A stretch of DNA of 64,000 bases from an uncultured Duncaniella sp. (GCA_910586665.1 CAJUIX010000006.1:89904-153903); one strand, 5' to 3'. Positions 7,481 to 16,734 are shown, counted from the first letter of the stretch. Numbers and translations: made by a program. Notes: generated by a model from the sequence alone, not told the origin.

Positions 7481-9511
7481 ATGAATCTGACAGCAGTTAA
7501 CCGCGCGGCGGACAATATCCGTATCCTCGCCGCGTCGATGGTTGAGAAAGCCAAATCAGGTCACCCCGGCGGTGCTATGGGCGGGGCAGACTTTGTTAAT
7601 GTCCTTTATTCACAATTCCTTATCACTGACCCGGACGATGGCAAGTGGCTCGGACGCGACCGCTTCTTCCTTGATCCCGGCCACATGTCGCCTATGCTCT
7701 ACAGTGTTCTTGCCCTCTTCGGCCACTATTCGCTCGAGGAGCTTGCACAGTTCCGCCAGTGGGGGTCTCCGACTCCCGGCCACCCCGAGCTTCATCCCGA
7801 GCGCGGTGTCGAGAACACTTCGGGTCCCCTCGGACAGGGCCACACTATGGCTGTCGGCTGCGCTATCGCAGAGCGCTTCATGGTAGCACGTTTCGGTGAG
7901 TGGATGAGCCACAAGACTTACGCATTTATTTCGGACGGTGGTATTCAGGAAGAAATTTCACAGGGCGCAGGCCGCCTCGCTGGCTATCTCGGCCTGAGCA
8001 ACCTCATAATGTTCTACGACAGCAACCGCGTGCAGCTCTCAACTATGGTCGACGCCGTCGACCGCGAGGATGTGGCTGCCAAGTATCGCGCATGGCACTG
8101 GAACGTGATTGAAATCAACGGTAACGACCCGACAGAGATTGCCGGCGCCATCGTGGCCGCACAGAATGAGAAGGAGCGCCCGACTATCATCATCGGCCAC
8201 ACCGTGATGGGCAAGGGCGTTGTCAAGGCCGACGGTTCAAATTTCGAAGGCCAGTGCTCTACCCACGGCCAGCCCCTGAGTGCCTCCGGCGCGGACTATG
8301 CGGCCACAATGAAGCACCTCGGTGCCGATCCCGAGAATCCCTGGGTGATTTTTGATGACGTCAAGGCTCTTTATGACGCCCGTCGTGCCGAGCTTCGCGA
8401 AATCGTCAAGGCAAAGCGTGCCGAGCAGGCCGCATGGGAGGCTGCAAATCCCGAACTCGCCAAGGAGCTTCATACATTCCTCGACAACAAGCTTCCTGAA
8501 ATCGACTGGAAGGCTATCCCCCACAAGGCAAACATCGCTTCGCGCCAGGCTTCGGCCGACGTGCTCGGTGTTCTCGCCGAGAAGGTCAACAATATGATTG
8601 TATCCTCTGCCGACCTTGCCAATTCTGACAAAACCGATGCCTTCCTAAAGAAGACACATCCCTTCACCAACGGTGACTTCTCAGGCGCCTTCCTCCACGC
8701 CGGTGTGTCAGAGCTTACAATGGCAGCCGTGATGAACGGTATCGTCCTCCACGGCGGTGTTATCGGTGCTTGCGGCACATTCTTCGTGTTCAGCGACTAC
8801 ATGAAGCCCGCAGTCCGCATGGCAGCCCTCATGGAGCTTCCTGTGAAGTATATCTGGACTCACGACGCCTTCCGCGTAGGTGAGGACGGCCCGACCCACG
8901 AACCGGTGGAGCAGGAAGCACAGCTCCGCCTCATGGAAGAGCTCCGCAACTTCAACGGCGAGCCTTCGATGCTTGTCCTCCGTCCCGCCGACGCTGCCGA
9001 GACTTCTGTGGCATGGGCTATGGCAATGGAGAACTTCAAGACTCCCTCCGCACTTGTGCTCTCGCGTCAGAACCTTCCCGACCTCCCCGCTGCTTCCGGC
9101 GACCGCTTCGCCGAGGCCAACTCCGGCTGCCGTCGCGGTGGCTATGTCGTAGTCGAGGCTGCCGAGCCCGATGTAATCCTCGTTGCCAACGGTTCTGAGG
9201 TATCGCTTCTCTGCGAGGTGGCTGAGAAGCTCGCTGCCGAGGGCAAGAAGGCACGCGTGGTGTCAGTTCCCTCTATCGGCCTCTTCTTCCTTCAGGATGC
9301 AGACTACCGCAAGGCAGTCATGACTCCCGGTGTCCCCGCTTTCGGTCTCACAGCCGGTCTTCCCTCGACCCTACGCGAGGTTGTGGGTGCCGACGGAACG
9401 GTGTTCGGTCTCGACCACTTCGGAGCTTCTGCCCCCTACAAGGTGCTCGATGAGAAGTTCGGATTCACAGTTGACCATGTCAAAGGTCTCGTAGACAAGT
9501 TTCTCGCATAA
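7481..9511 (+). CDS. tkt: Transketolase
   Basis: 676 residues, full length. Transfers two-carbon units between pentose-phosphate-pathway sugars using thiamine diphosphate and Mg2+. Visible are the N-terminal KSGHPGGAMGGADF (substrate/ThDP His), FLDPGHMSPMLYSVLAL, TSGPLGQGHTMAVGCAIAER, and the pyrimidine-domain THDAFRVGEDGPTHEPVEQ, followed by the C-terminal transketolase domain. The linker with repeated Ala/Glu (AKRAEQAAWEAANPE) is ordinary. The gene is monocistronic with its own promoter at 7412 and terminator at 9532. Confidence 0.96.
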   Translation: MNLTAVNRAADNIRILAASMVEKAKSGHPGGAMGGADFVNVLYSQFLITDPDDGKWLGRDRFFLDPGHMSPMLYSVLALFGHYSLEELAQFRQWGSPTPGHPELHPERGVENTSGPLGQGHTMAVGCAIAERFMVARFGEWMSHKTYAFISDGGIQEEISQGAGRLAGYLGLSNLIMFYDSNRVQLSTMVDAVDREDVAAKYRAWHWNVIEINGNDPTEIAGAIVAAQNEKERPTIIIGHTVMGKGVVKADGSNFEGQCSTHGQPLSASGADYAATMKHLGADPENPWVIFDDVKALYDARRAELREIVKAKRAEQAAWEAANPELAKELHTFLDNKLPEIDWKAIPHKANIASRQASADVLGVLAEKVNNMIVSSADLANSDKTDAFLKKTHPFTNGDFSGAFLHAGVSELTMAAVMNGIVLHGGVIGACGTFFVFSDYMKPAVRMAALMELPVKYIWTHDAFRVGEDGPTHEPVEQEAQLRLMEELRNFNGEPSMLVLRPADAAETSVAWAMAMENFKTPSALVLSRQNLPDLPAASGDRFAEANSGCRRGGYVVVEAAEPDVILVANGSEVSLLCEVAEKLAAEGKKARVVSVPSIGLFFLQDADYRKAVMTPGVPAFGLTAGLPSTLREVVGADGTVFGLDHFGASAPYKVLDEKFGFTVDHVKGLVDKFLA

Positions 9512-9531
9512 CTATTAGCTACTATAGAAAG

Positions 9532-9585
9532 CCAACTCCCGCACTTGAAAGCCTCAAGGCTCCGTGCGGGAGTTGGTGTTTTTTT
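9532..9585 (+). terminator. Terminator after tkt
   Basis: 13-bp stem (9532-9544 with 9564-9576) with an internal AGCC/GGCT pairing and T7 at 9579-9585; lies between convergent tkt and msrA. Confidence 0.9.
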
Positions 9586-9601
9586 ACGCTATGTCTTTAG
9601 A

Positions 9602-10114
9602 TTATTTCTTAGCCCTGCGCGCCACTTCGAAGAGTCGTGGGTCGACATGGCAGTAACCGTCAGGATTCTTGTCGAGATAGTCCTTGTGATAGTCTTCGGC
9701 CGGGTAGAAATTCTGTAGCTGCTTTACTTCTATGGCGAGAGGACGGTCATATTTTGCCGCCTCCTTAGCTACCTCTTCGAGAGCCGTGCGCTTCTGCTCC
9801 TCGTCGGTGTAATAGATGCCTGTGCGGTACTGCGTGCCGATGTCGCCACCCTGGCGGTTGAGCGATGTCGGGTCAATGGTCATGAAGTAAAGGCTTATGA
9901 GGAAAGGAAGGTCAACTTTGCTCGTGTCGAAATCCACCTTTACGCCCTCGGCAGCATGTGTACGCCCTGTGCATACCTCCTTGTAGGTAGGATTGGGGAC
10001 TATGCTGTTGGCATAGCCGACCTCGGTGCTGACCACGCCGTCAATCTGCTTGAAGAAGTGCTCTGTGCCCCAGAAGCAGCCTCCGGCGAAGTATACAGTC
10101 TCGATATTAGCCAT
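9602..10114 (-). CDS. msrA: Peptide-methionine (S)-S-oxide reductase
   Basis: 170 residues. Reduces methionine-S-sulfoxide in oxidised proteins. Catalytic motif GGCFWG with Cys13 near the N-terminus; GYANS (usually GYAGG), NPTYKEVCTG, HAEGVKVDFD-like (HAAEGVKVDFD), and the C-terminal AEDYHKDYLDKNPDGYCHVD are all family features. No signal peptide, so it is cytoplasmic, and no fused MsrB domain. It starts 12 nt after the stop of the upstream secreted-protein gene, so the two are probably co-transcribed. Confidence 0.95.
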   Translation of the reverse strand: MANIETVYFAGGCFWGTEHFFKQIDGVVSTEVGYANSIVPNPTYKEVCTGRTHAAEGVKVDFDTSKVDLPFLISLYFMTIDPTSLNRQGGDIGTQYRTGIYYTDEEQKRTALEEVAKEAAKYDRPLAIEVKQLQNFYPAEDYHKDYLDKNPDGYCHVDPRLFEVARRAKK

Positions 10115-10126
10115 AATTCAGCAGGT

Positions 10127-11335
10127 TTAGCGTGCGAGGAGTTTTGATACCTTCGAGCCGGCCTTGACAATGTAGACTCCGGGGGCGGGAAGGATGAATT
10201 TATGTGTACGTCCCTTGTGTACGAGCTGGCCGGTAACGGTGTAAATCTCGACATTGGCATCGCCCTCGACATAGAGGATACGGTTTTCGATGCGCACCTT
10301 CACGTCGGCCATGTTGACAGAGCCAATCGATGCCATTTCATGGTCAAACTCTGCTTCGCTGACGAGCTTTATATTGGCTGGAGAGCCGGCGGGAACCTCG
10401 AGATAGGCTTTGTTGCGGGGGAGATACTGGATGTCGGCTGTGACGAAGCCCACGGAGCCGTCGGCGAGAGTGCCGAGCACGCGCATGGTTTCCTTGTTGT
10501 AGGGAGTCCTGTTGTAGTGGACAATCTTGTCGGGATTATCGAAATATACGCCTTTAAGTTTGTTGTTATGGATAGCATTTGCCGAGCCTCCGAGATTGAG
10601 TTTGTTGCCGGCGGGAGTTGAAGCCTCGCAGCGTATGATTACAGGTGTACCTGAAGGAACGGTGCCGTTGATTTCTTTAAGTGCAGCCATGCCTCTGCCG
10701 ACCTTGCTTATATAATAAGCTTTCATTCCCTGCGAAGCAAAAGAGAAGGGGAAACCAGCGTAGATTGTCGCATAATAGTCGACACCTGAACGCATTTCAG
10801 GCTTGATTCCGAAATACTGGTCTTCATTCGTGGTCACCGGGTGGAAATACCAGAGATTGAATTCCTCGTTGCCGGTACCCTGTGCAGTGACAAAACCTTG
10901 GTCTTTATTGATTACACTGGGAATGTTGGTGCCGTCGCCGATATACTTGGACATGCCGCTGTTTCGGCCAAACACTCGGTGTGTGACTTTGGGAGTCTTT
11001 GTGTTTTGGATTATGCTTACAGGGTAGTCTATGATTTTATGCACTCCCGTACCCTGGGTCTGAAGGTCGTAGTCACGCCCCTTGCCGTCAAGGTCCTTCA
11101 CATATATGATAGTCGCGGGGTCGGATATTGTCTTGTCGTAGTTCTTCCAAAGTTCGATAGCTCCAAGCTCAGCTGTAGTTGCCTGGAAATTCAGCGAGCC
11201 TTTGTCGTCAGTAACATAAATATAGCGCTCGGTCAAATAGTTTTGGACACGGTAGTATCCTTCGCCTCCTACTATTTTGGCCTGGGCCGAGAGGGCTATG
11301 ACAGATGCAATAAGTGTGGTAAAGATTAATTTCAT
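10127..11335 (-). CDS. Secreted protein with T9SS-like C-terminal tail, unknown function
   Basis: 402 residues. A signal peptide (MKLIFTTLIASVIALSAQA) is followed by a central region of unknown fold with lectin-like hints (GYYRVQNYLTERYIYVTD at the start, similar to the opening of ricin-type or carbohydrate-binding repeats, weak). The last ~50 residues, with VEIYTVTGQLVHKG, LPAPGVYIVKAGSK and VSKLLAR, match the pattern of type-A type IX secretion sorting domains and the related C-terminal domains common in gut Bacteroidales. Catalytic residues were not recognised. It appears to be co-transcribed with msrA downstream and separated from ompA by a terminator. Confidence 0.7.
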   Translation of the reverse strand: MKLIFTTLIASVIALSAQAKIVGGEGYYRVQNYLTERYIYVTDDKGSLNFQATTAELGAIELWKNYDKTISDPATIIYVKDLDGKGRDYDLQTQGTGVHKIIDYPVSIIQNTKTPKVTHRVFGRNSGMSKYIGDGTNIPSVINKDQGFVTAQGTGNEEFNLWYFHPVTTNEDQYFGIKPEMRSGVDYYATIYAGFPFSFASQGMKAYYISKVGRGMAALKEINGTVPSGTPVIIRCEASTPAGNKLNLGGSANAIHNNKLKGVYFDNPDKIVHYNRTPYNKETMRVLGTLADGSVGFVTADIQYLPRNKAYLEVPAGSPANIKLVSEAEFDHEMASIGSVNMADVKVRIENRILYVEGDANVEIYTVTGQLVHKGRTHKFILPAPGVYIVKAGSKVSKLLAR

Positions 11336-11440
11336 AAGCTACATTTTTTCAGGCCGTAAAATTACTACAAATTGCCCAAAGCCCGAAATTATAGTTGTTA
11401 AAAAATGACTCTACAGCCATTTATGGCGCCATCCTGGCAT

Positions 11441-11476
11441 AAAAAATCCGGGTCTGCGGCGATTCGCAGACCCGGA
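11441..11476 (-). terminator. Terminator after ompA
   Basis: 12-bp perfect stem (11447-11458 with 11465-11476, 6-nt loop). On the minus strand it is followed by T6 (plus-strand A6 at 11441-11446). It ends the lipoprotein-ompA transcript. Confidence 0.92.
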
Positions 11477-11515
11477 CTATCGTGATTTCAGTAAAATCTG
11501 TCCTTCAGGGGGAGA

Positions 11516-12661
11516 TTACTTGGCCACGCAGATAGCCACACGGTTGAGTTCGGGCTTATCATAGGGCTGGGAAGCTTCCTCACCCATGCTTGCAGCCTTG
11601 ATGCGGCTTGCAGAGATGCCGAATTCCTTTGTGAGGGCGTCAACGACGGCCTGGGCGCGCTGGGCGGCGAGGCGCATGTTGAGTGCGAGGCTGCCTGTAC
11701 CCTTGTCGGCATAGCCGGTAACGGTTACAGTCGCATCAGGATTCTCCTTAAGGTAGCGGGCGATTTCTGCAACCTTATACATTTCGTCCTTGGTAACCTT
11801 TGTGGTAGAAATCTTGAAGAAGACGTCGCGGGTAAGGGCTGCGGGCACTTCCTTGATGACTTCCTTGATGACTTCCTTGACAACGGGCACTTCGACAATC
11901 TTCTCGACAACCTCTGTAGCCACGGGGACAGCGACCTTGCGGGTCACCTTGCGTGAAGAGGGGCCGAAGGCGTACTTCACACCTACGAGGCCGTTGAAAT
12001 ACCAATCGGCATTGCCTGCCTTCTTGGAGTTGTAGCCGTCAGGGAGGACGTTGGCCTGGAGTTCGAGGCCGAGCTTGATGTTCTCGGTGATAGCGTAGTC
12101 ACCATAGATACCGAACTGGCCGAGGAAACGAGCCTTTGTGCCGCTCCAAATGTTGCGGAGCACGTTGGGACGATTCTGCATGTTGGGGAAGAGCTTGTTG
12201 CTGAGCTGGGCGTTGACAGTGTTGGCGCGCCAGTTGTTCCAAGCGATGTTGGCACCGATACCTGCGAAGATACCTGCGCTGATCTTGCGCTCGGGGTTGA
12301 AGCCGCCGATGAGGTTAACGAGGTCGGCAGTGATGTTGACAGAGGGCGCGATGTAGTTCCACTTCCAGTTGCGACGGTTGCCGTCGGCACAGATAGAACC
12401 CTTGCTGGTCCAGCTGTTGAGGATTAACCGGGCGCCGAGCACGGGGTTGAAGTTGTAACCACCGCCGATCTGGGCATTGAACGAAGCGAGTTTACCGAAG
12501 CTTGTTTCGCCCAAGGTCTCCTGCATACCAACCTGGCCCTGGACATACCAGTGAGGCTGGAAGACATATTCAGTCACCTCTTCTTCCGCTGTCTGTGCGG
12601 CGGCTCCGAAAGCTGCACACAGGGCGAGTGAGGCTGTTAGAAATAACTTGTTAATTTTCAT
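11516..12661 (-). CDS. OmpA-family outer-membrane protein
   Basis: 381 residues. Signal peptide (MKINKLFLTASLALCAAFGAAAQ), an N-terminal ~200-residue beta-barrel (alternating strands such as HWYVQGQVGMQETLG, FNAQIGGGYNFNPVLGARL and GLVGVKYAFG), a hinge of Val/Lys/Glu/Pro repeats (EVPVVKEVIKEVIKEVP), and a C-terminal OmpA peptidoglycan-binding domain with VTVTGYADKGTG, NMRLAAQRAQAVVDAL and a closing NRVAICVAK. It anchors the outer membrane to peptidoglycan. It follows the 818-aa lipoprotein gene by 40 nt and is probably expressed from the same promoter. Confidence 0.92.
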   Translation of the reverse strand: MKINKLFLTASLALCAAFGAAAQTAEEEVTEYVFQPHWYVQGQVGMQETLGETSFGKLASFNAQIGGGYNFNPVLGARLILNSWTSKGSICADGNRRNWKWNYIAPSVNITADLVNLIGGFNPERKISAGIFAGIGANIAWNNWRANTVNAQLSNKLFPNMQNRPNVLRNIWSGTKARFLGQFGIYGDYAITENIKLGLELQANVLPDGYNSKKAGNADWYFNGLVGVKYAFGPSSRKVTRKVAVPVATEVVEKIVEVPVVKEVIKEVIKEVPAALTRDVFFKISTTKVTKDEMYKVAEIARYLKENPDATVTVTGYADKGTGSLALNMRLAAQRAQAVVDALTKEFGISASRIKAASMGEEASQPYDKPELNRVAICVAK

Positions 12662-12701
12662 GTTGATAGTTTTCTAAAATTTTGAGCCTTGACGATTCTG
12701 T

Positions 12702-15158
12702 TTATCTTACAACCTGGACGTAGCACTTCACGGTCGAAGTGTGGCCGGTGTAGTCGAGTGCCTGGTAAGCAAGCTCGTAGGTGTAGACGCCGTTGGTAGC
12801 GCCGGCAACGTCGAGAGCCACACGGTTGCGGTCACCGTCAAGTACGGTAGCCATGAAGTTGGCCGACTTGTTGGCAGCTGCCACGAGTGAGGGCTGCTCT
12901 ACGCCGTTCTTCTTGACGCTGGTCACACCGACGAATTTCTTGAAGGCGGGAGCGATGGTCTCGAAGTTGTAGGTAGTGGCCCAGATTTCGATAGCGTTAC
13001 CGTTGCCCTTGAACTGAGAAGGCTGGTTGGGGTTGGTGCTGAGGAGGTGGAGCTTGCCCTGTGCGTCCTTGTAGAGCATGGCAGCCTGGAGGTAGTGGTT
13101 CGGGTTGGCGAGGAACTTGTTGATGCGCTCTGCGACGCTGTTGTACTTGTCGATGATGCTGTTGACCTTGCCGAGGTAGTCGCTGTTGATTTTGTCAACG
13201 AGTGAGTCGAGCTTGTCCTGGATAGAACCCATCATGTCGTTAACCTGGCCTTCGATATTTGTGATAAGACCGTTGGGGCCGTTGAAGGCTTCGTCAACTG
13301 CATCCTTGATGGCCTGGTTGATCTGGTCGTCAAGACCACCTACCCATTCGTCGATAGATTCCTTGAGGCTGTCGACAACTGCCTGGAGGTCGCCAGTGAT
13401 GTCAACTTCGATTACGTCATAATACTCGGGGTTGTCTTCCCAGTTATCAGGAAGGACTGCTTCGCCTTCGCCGGTATTGGTGTCAACATCAACGTCGAAT
13501 TTCTTAGGAACTTTGACCTTGATGATAGTCTCGCCTACATTGTTGATTTCAATACCTGCGATGTTGAGTTCGATGTTAAGAGTTACGTCGCCAATCTCGA
13601 AGGGCTTAAGGTTGAGGTCGACGAGGCTCTTGTCGAGTTCAATCGGGTCAATAGTGGGGAGTGAGCCTAATGATTCGCCGTAGAGAGTAGCGAATGAGAG
13701 GGGCTTGATGGATGTGGCAGCGATGCCGTAGTTAGAGTAAACGCGGTTCTCGAAGTCAACCCAGTTGCCGGCTGCGTCCTGGTTCTTGGAAGTCCAGGTG
13801 TAGCGGAGCGCATTGAGTTCGCAGATGTTCTGGAGCTGGTTGTAGACAGCCTTGAGCATGTATGCGATGTCAGTAGCGGTGTGGTTCTTGACAGCGTTGA
13901 TGAGGGCGTCTTTCAGACCAGGCTCGATGTTGACCTTGATGGCGTCGAGCGATTCGGGAGCCACCTTGGCGTCAGCGCGGTAGAGACCGTTGCCGTTGCC
14001 TTCTGCACGGGTTGTGATGCCGAACTTGAATTCTACGTCGTCATCCTTGACAATGTTGGAGAGGCTAACTTTTGACTCTACTTCCTTGCTGTTGACAAGA
14101 GCGAAACCGTCGAGGTTGATATTGTTGACAGTAGCGGGGTTGACAGTAAACCAGAGGTTGCCGAGGCTTGCCTGGCCTTCTGCGTCAAGGGCGATGAGGT
14201 TGCTGTTCTCAATCTGATAGGGAGTGTGGGGGATAGCAGCCCAGTTAACATCGACGTCCTTACCGCTATATTCGGCACCTACGCCTGTTGCGGGGAATTC
14301 GCGAAGCTGGGTAGCAATCTTGCCGTAGTACGACATGAGCACCATAGAGTTGATGCCGAAGGGGGTGTTGATAGCGCCGAACACGGGGTTGCCTGTAGCC
14401 TGGAGAACGAGGCTGGTCACCATGTCGTTGATGCGGCCGAGGATATAGTCAACATCCTTCTGGAGGTCTTCGATAGCCTTGGTGTTGGCCTTGATGTTGT
14501 CCATCACCTGCTGGTAGTTCCACCATTCGCCCTCAGTTCCGTTGGGGAAGAGGATGCTGTACATAGGCTCAATCTTTGAGAGGTCGGCCTGATATTTGTT
14601 GAGAGCGTCGAGTGCGGTAGCATTGAGCTTCTCAATTTCGGCTTTCTTTGCAATCACGGCGTCGAGAACTTCCTTGTTGTTCTTGACCCATGCACCCTGC
14701 TTTACATATTCCTGGAAAGTGGGCTCGTCGATGCCGATGCCGTCGAACCATTTCTGGAGATTCTGTACGGACTGGTTAAGGCCGAGGAGGGTCTGAGCCT
14801 GGGCGGCGAGTGCCTTGAGGTTGTTGACCTGGTCGGCGGTGAGATTTGTCACGCCATTGCCTGTGAGTTTGCCCATTTCGTCCTTGAGGTGCTGGAGGGT
14901 GTAGGTTGTGGCGAGTTCGTTGGCCTTGTCGTTGATCCACTGCTTAACCTGGGCCTCGGTGAGAAGCTTGTCGGCGCAAGTGCACTTGTTGGCTTCGAGG
15001 TCCTTTCTAAGCTGGTCGAGAAGGTCTTTTAGTCTTGCCTGGTCGGCTTCAACAGTTGACCACATGTCATCATCAGTGTCCTTACACGATGTGAATGTGC
15101 TAAATCCCGTGGCAGTTACTGCCAAGAGAAGCAATCCTGTGATGAATTTTTTCTTCAT
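12702..15158 (-). CDS. Large coiled-coil lipoprotein, unknown function
   Basis: 818 residues. Lipoprotein signal with lipobox FTSC (Cys25), so it is membrane-anchored, probably in the outer membrane. Residues ~30-140 are helical/coiled-coil (QARLKDLLDQLRKDLEANK and onward); another long helical stretch at ~590-700 (DSLKESIDEWVGGLDDQ, MMGSIQDKLDSLVDKIN) separates beta-rich parts; the end (GVYTYELAYQALDYTGH) resembles an Ig-like fold. No enzyme motif was seen. The pairing with OmpA, 40 nt downstream, suggests a structural or tethering role at the cell envelope. It has a ~200-nt leader. Confidence 0.75.
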   Translation of the reverse strand: MKKKFITGLLLLAVTATGFSTFTSCKDTDDDMWSTVEADQARLKDLLDQLRKDLEANKCTCADKLLTEAQVKQWINDKANELATTYTLQHLKDEMGKLTGNGVTNLTADQVNNLKALAAQAQTLLGLNQSVQNLQKWFDGIGIDEPTFQEYVKQGAWVKNNKEVLDAVIAKKAEIEKLNATALDALNKYQADLSKIEPMYSILFPNGTEGEWWNYQQVMDNIKANTKAIEDLQKDVDYILGRINDMVTSLVLQATGNPVFGAINTPFGINSMVLMSYYGKIATQLREFPATGVGAEYSGKDVDVNWAAIPHTPYQIENSNLIALDAEGQASLGNLWFTVNPATVNNINLDGFALVNSKEVESKVSLSNIVKDDDVEFKFGITTRAEGNGNGLYRADAKVAPESLDAIKVNIEPGLKDALINAVKNHTATDIAYMLKAVYNQLQNICELNALRYTWTSKNQDAAGNWVDFENRVYSNYGIAATSIKPLSFATLYGESLGSLPTIDPIELDKSLVDLNLKPFEIGDVTLNIELNIAGIEINNVGETIIKVKVPKKFDVDVDTNTGEGEAVLPDNWEDNPEYYDVIEVDITGDLQAVVDSLKESIDEWVGGLDDQINQAIKDAVDEAFNGPNGLITNIEGQVNDMMGSIQDKLDSLVDKINSDYLGKVNSIIDKYNSVAERINKFLANPNHYLQAAMLYKDAQGKLHLLSTNPNQPSQFKGNGNAIEIWATTYNFETIAPAFKKFVGVTSVKKNGVEQPSLVAAANKSANFMATVLDGDRNRVALDVAGATNGVYTYELAYQALDYTGHTSTVKCYVQVVR

Positions 15159-15371
15159 TTCAGTTTTGTTTAAAAAAAGATTTAATTATGATTTGTTGTA
15201 AAATAGTCAAAGGTGATTGATAGTTTTATAGTATATAAAGTATGGACGCGGGTCTGTCGTCGTGGACTCGCTTTTGTGGCTTGTCACAAAGCAACTTAAT
15301 GTTAACCAAAGCTTGATGTCGTCATGTATATCTTAGGGTTTATTCCACTTTAAATAGTTCCTATTGGACGG

Positions 15372-15379
15372 CAAAGTTA
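15372..15379 (-). promoter_or_regulatory. Promoter -7 element for the lipoprotein-ompA operon
   Basis: Plus-strand CAAAGTTA, i.e. TAACTTTG on the minus strand, an exact TAnnTTTG match about 213 nt before the lipoprotein ATG. Confidence 0.5.
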
Positions 15380-15574
15380 GTAAAATTACCGCAATAATAA
15401 CATACATTAATGAAAAAATGTTTTGACAAGCCTTTCTTTAAGCTAATTTTTTAACATTTTAAGAAAAAAAATATCATGATTGTTAAATCTGCCCAAAATT
15501 CAGTCCGACAGGGTTGTGAGAGGGGGTATGCTAAAATTTAAAGGTGAAAGCAGCGACTATTTGAGGGAAATGAC

Positions 15575-15582
15575 TAACTTTG
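15575..15582 (+). promoter_or_regulatory. Promoter -7 element for the beta-barrel gene
   Basis: TAACTTTG, an exact TAnnTTTG match 57 nt upstream of the ATG at 15640; no good -33 element seen. Confidence 0.5.
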
Positions 15583-15639
15583 TAGCTTGAATAAGCCAGA
15601 CCATAAATTCCAACAAACTGACCAATCCCAATTTATCAC

Positions 15640-16641
15640 ATGTCAAATCTCTCTACTACGCTGTGGCGTTTCTCGGCCGCATTGTTGCTTAACATTTTAT
15701 TATTGTCGCCCATCCATGCGGCGGAAGGTCGTGACTCTCTGTCGGTTTCGTCGGCCGAACTGCCGCGCGTGATGTTCAAGAATCTTGATGTCGGAGTCTC
15801 TGTTGGCACGACAGGCATCGGTGTCGATGTCTCTTCATATATTAATAGGTATGTCCGTGTGCGCACCGGGGTCGACTTTATGCCCCGCTTCAATGTCCCC
15901 CTCTCTTTCAGCCTCCAGAGCTATACTGACGGCGGGGTCCATAGCGGTAACTTCGAGACTCTCCAAGGCTATATGAAGCGTCTGACTGGCATTGACGTGG
16001 ATGACCGCGTCGAGATGGACGGCAAGGCCACTATGGTGAACTTCAAGCTTCTCGTCGATGTCTATCCCTGGAAGGACAAGGGCTGGCGCGTCACCGGCGG
16101 CTTCTTCTTAGGCTCGCGCCGTGTAGCAAAGGCTCTCAACACGATGCGCGAGATGCCCTCGCTGCTCGCTGTCAATATCTACAACCATTTCTATGACTAC
16201 TTCATGGAGACGGATTTCTATGAGACACCTATATATGGTGATTACTATCTCGACCCGTTCCTCGTGGAGGATGTCAGGGCCGAACTTTCGGAGAACGGCC
16301 AAATGGGTATCCATATAGGAGACTTCAAGGATGGCACCCCATATATGATGCAGCCCGACAAGGAGGGCATGGTCTCGGCATCGGCCTTTGTCAATGTGTT
16401 CCGTCCCTATATCGGCCTCGGCTATGAGGGGAGCCTGACAAAGGACAAGCGCCTGAATTTCGATGTCGACTGCGGCATCATGATGTGGGGAGGCACTCCC
16501 AAGCTTCTGACCCATGACGGCGTGGACCTTGCCAGCGAGGTTAAGAACATCAAGGGTAAGCCGGGCGACTATGTTGATTTCATCAAGGGCATCAAGGTGT
16601 TTCCTGTGCTTAATTTCAGGGTGTCTTACAGGCTTTTCTAA
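15640..16641 (+). CDS. Putative outer-membrane beta-barrel protein
   Basis: 333 residues. Signal peptide-like start (FSAALLLNILLLSPIHAAEG), then many amphipathic beta strands (NLDVGVSVGTTGIGVDVSS, ATMVNFKLLVDVYPW, WRVTGGFFLGSRRV, FRPYIGLGYEG) and a C-terminal strand ending LNFRVSYRLF, with the terminal Phe typical of BAM substrates. It resembles Bacteroidetes porin-like barrels that carry no known function. Monocistronic as far as can be seen: own promoter element upstream, and the regulated blaI promoter follows. Confidence 0.65.
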   Translation: MSNLSTTLWRFSAALLLNILLLSPIHAAEGRDSLSVSSAELPRVMFKNLDVGVSVGTTGIGVDVSSYINRYVRVRTGVDFMPRFNVPLSFSLQSYTDGGVHSGNFETLQGYMKRLTGIDVDDRVEMDGKATMVNFKLLVDVYPWKDKGWRVTGGFFLGSRRVAKALNTMREMPSLLAVNIYNHFYDYFMETDFYETPIYGDYYLDPFLVEDVRAELSENGQMGIHIGDFKDGTPYMMQPDKEGMVSASAFVNVFRPYIGLGYEGSLTKDKRLNFDVDCGIMMWGGTPKLLTHDGVDLASEVKNIKGKPGDYVDFIKGIKVFPVLNFRVSYRLF

Positions 16642-16697
16642 AAATGGATGTACTGAAAGTAAGGGCTGTAACAATTTAACAAAAATTAACCACAAAT

Positions 16698-16733
16698 ACC
16701 TAATAGGTTAGTTGTAATATCTACCTATTAGTT
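16698..16733 (+). promoter_or_regulatory. Two operator-like palindromes at the blaI promoter
   Basis: ACCTAATAGGT at 16698-16708 is a near-perfect palindrome. ACCTATTAGTT at 16723-16733 repeats it 25 bp downstream, and the pair also forms a perfect 9-bp inverted repeat (CTAATAGGT 16700-16708 with ACCTATTAG 16723-16731). The putative -33 TTG (16712-16714) lies between them and the -7 element begins at 16735. This is the expected layout for an autorepressed BlaI/MecI-type gene. Confidence 0.6.
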
Positions 16734-16734
16734 T

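Larger units (their letters stand above)
15159..15639. other. Divergent intergenic region with a long leader
   Basis: 480 nt without a gene. On the minus side the promoter element at 15372 implies a ~205-nt 5' leader for the lipoprotein mRNA; this leader holds two hairpins (15248-15254 with 15265-15271; TTTGTG 15273-15278 with CACAAA 15285-15290). On the plus side it carries the promoter element of the beta-barrel gene. The AT-rich middle (15380-15540) shows nothing else. Confidence 0.5.

Noticed and set aside
7293..7484. 63-residue ORF upstream of tkt
   Set aside because: It runs through the strong terminator hairpin and the tkt promoter, has biased hydrophobic composition and no start context; better explained as part of the non-coding region.
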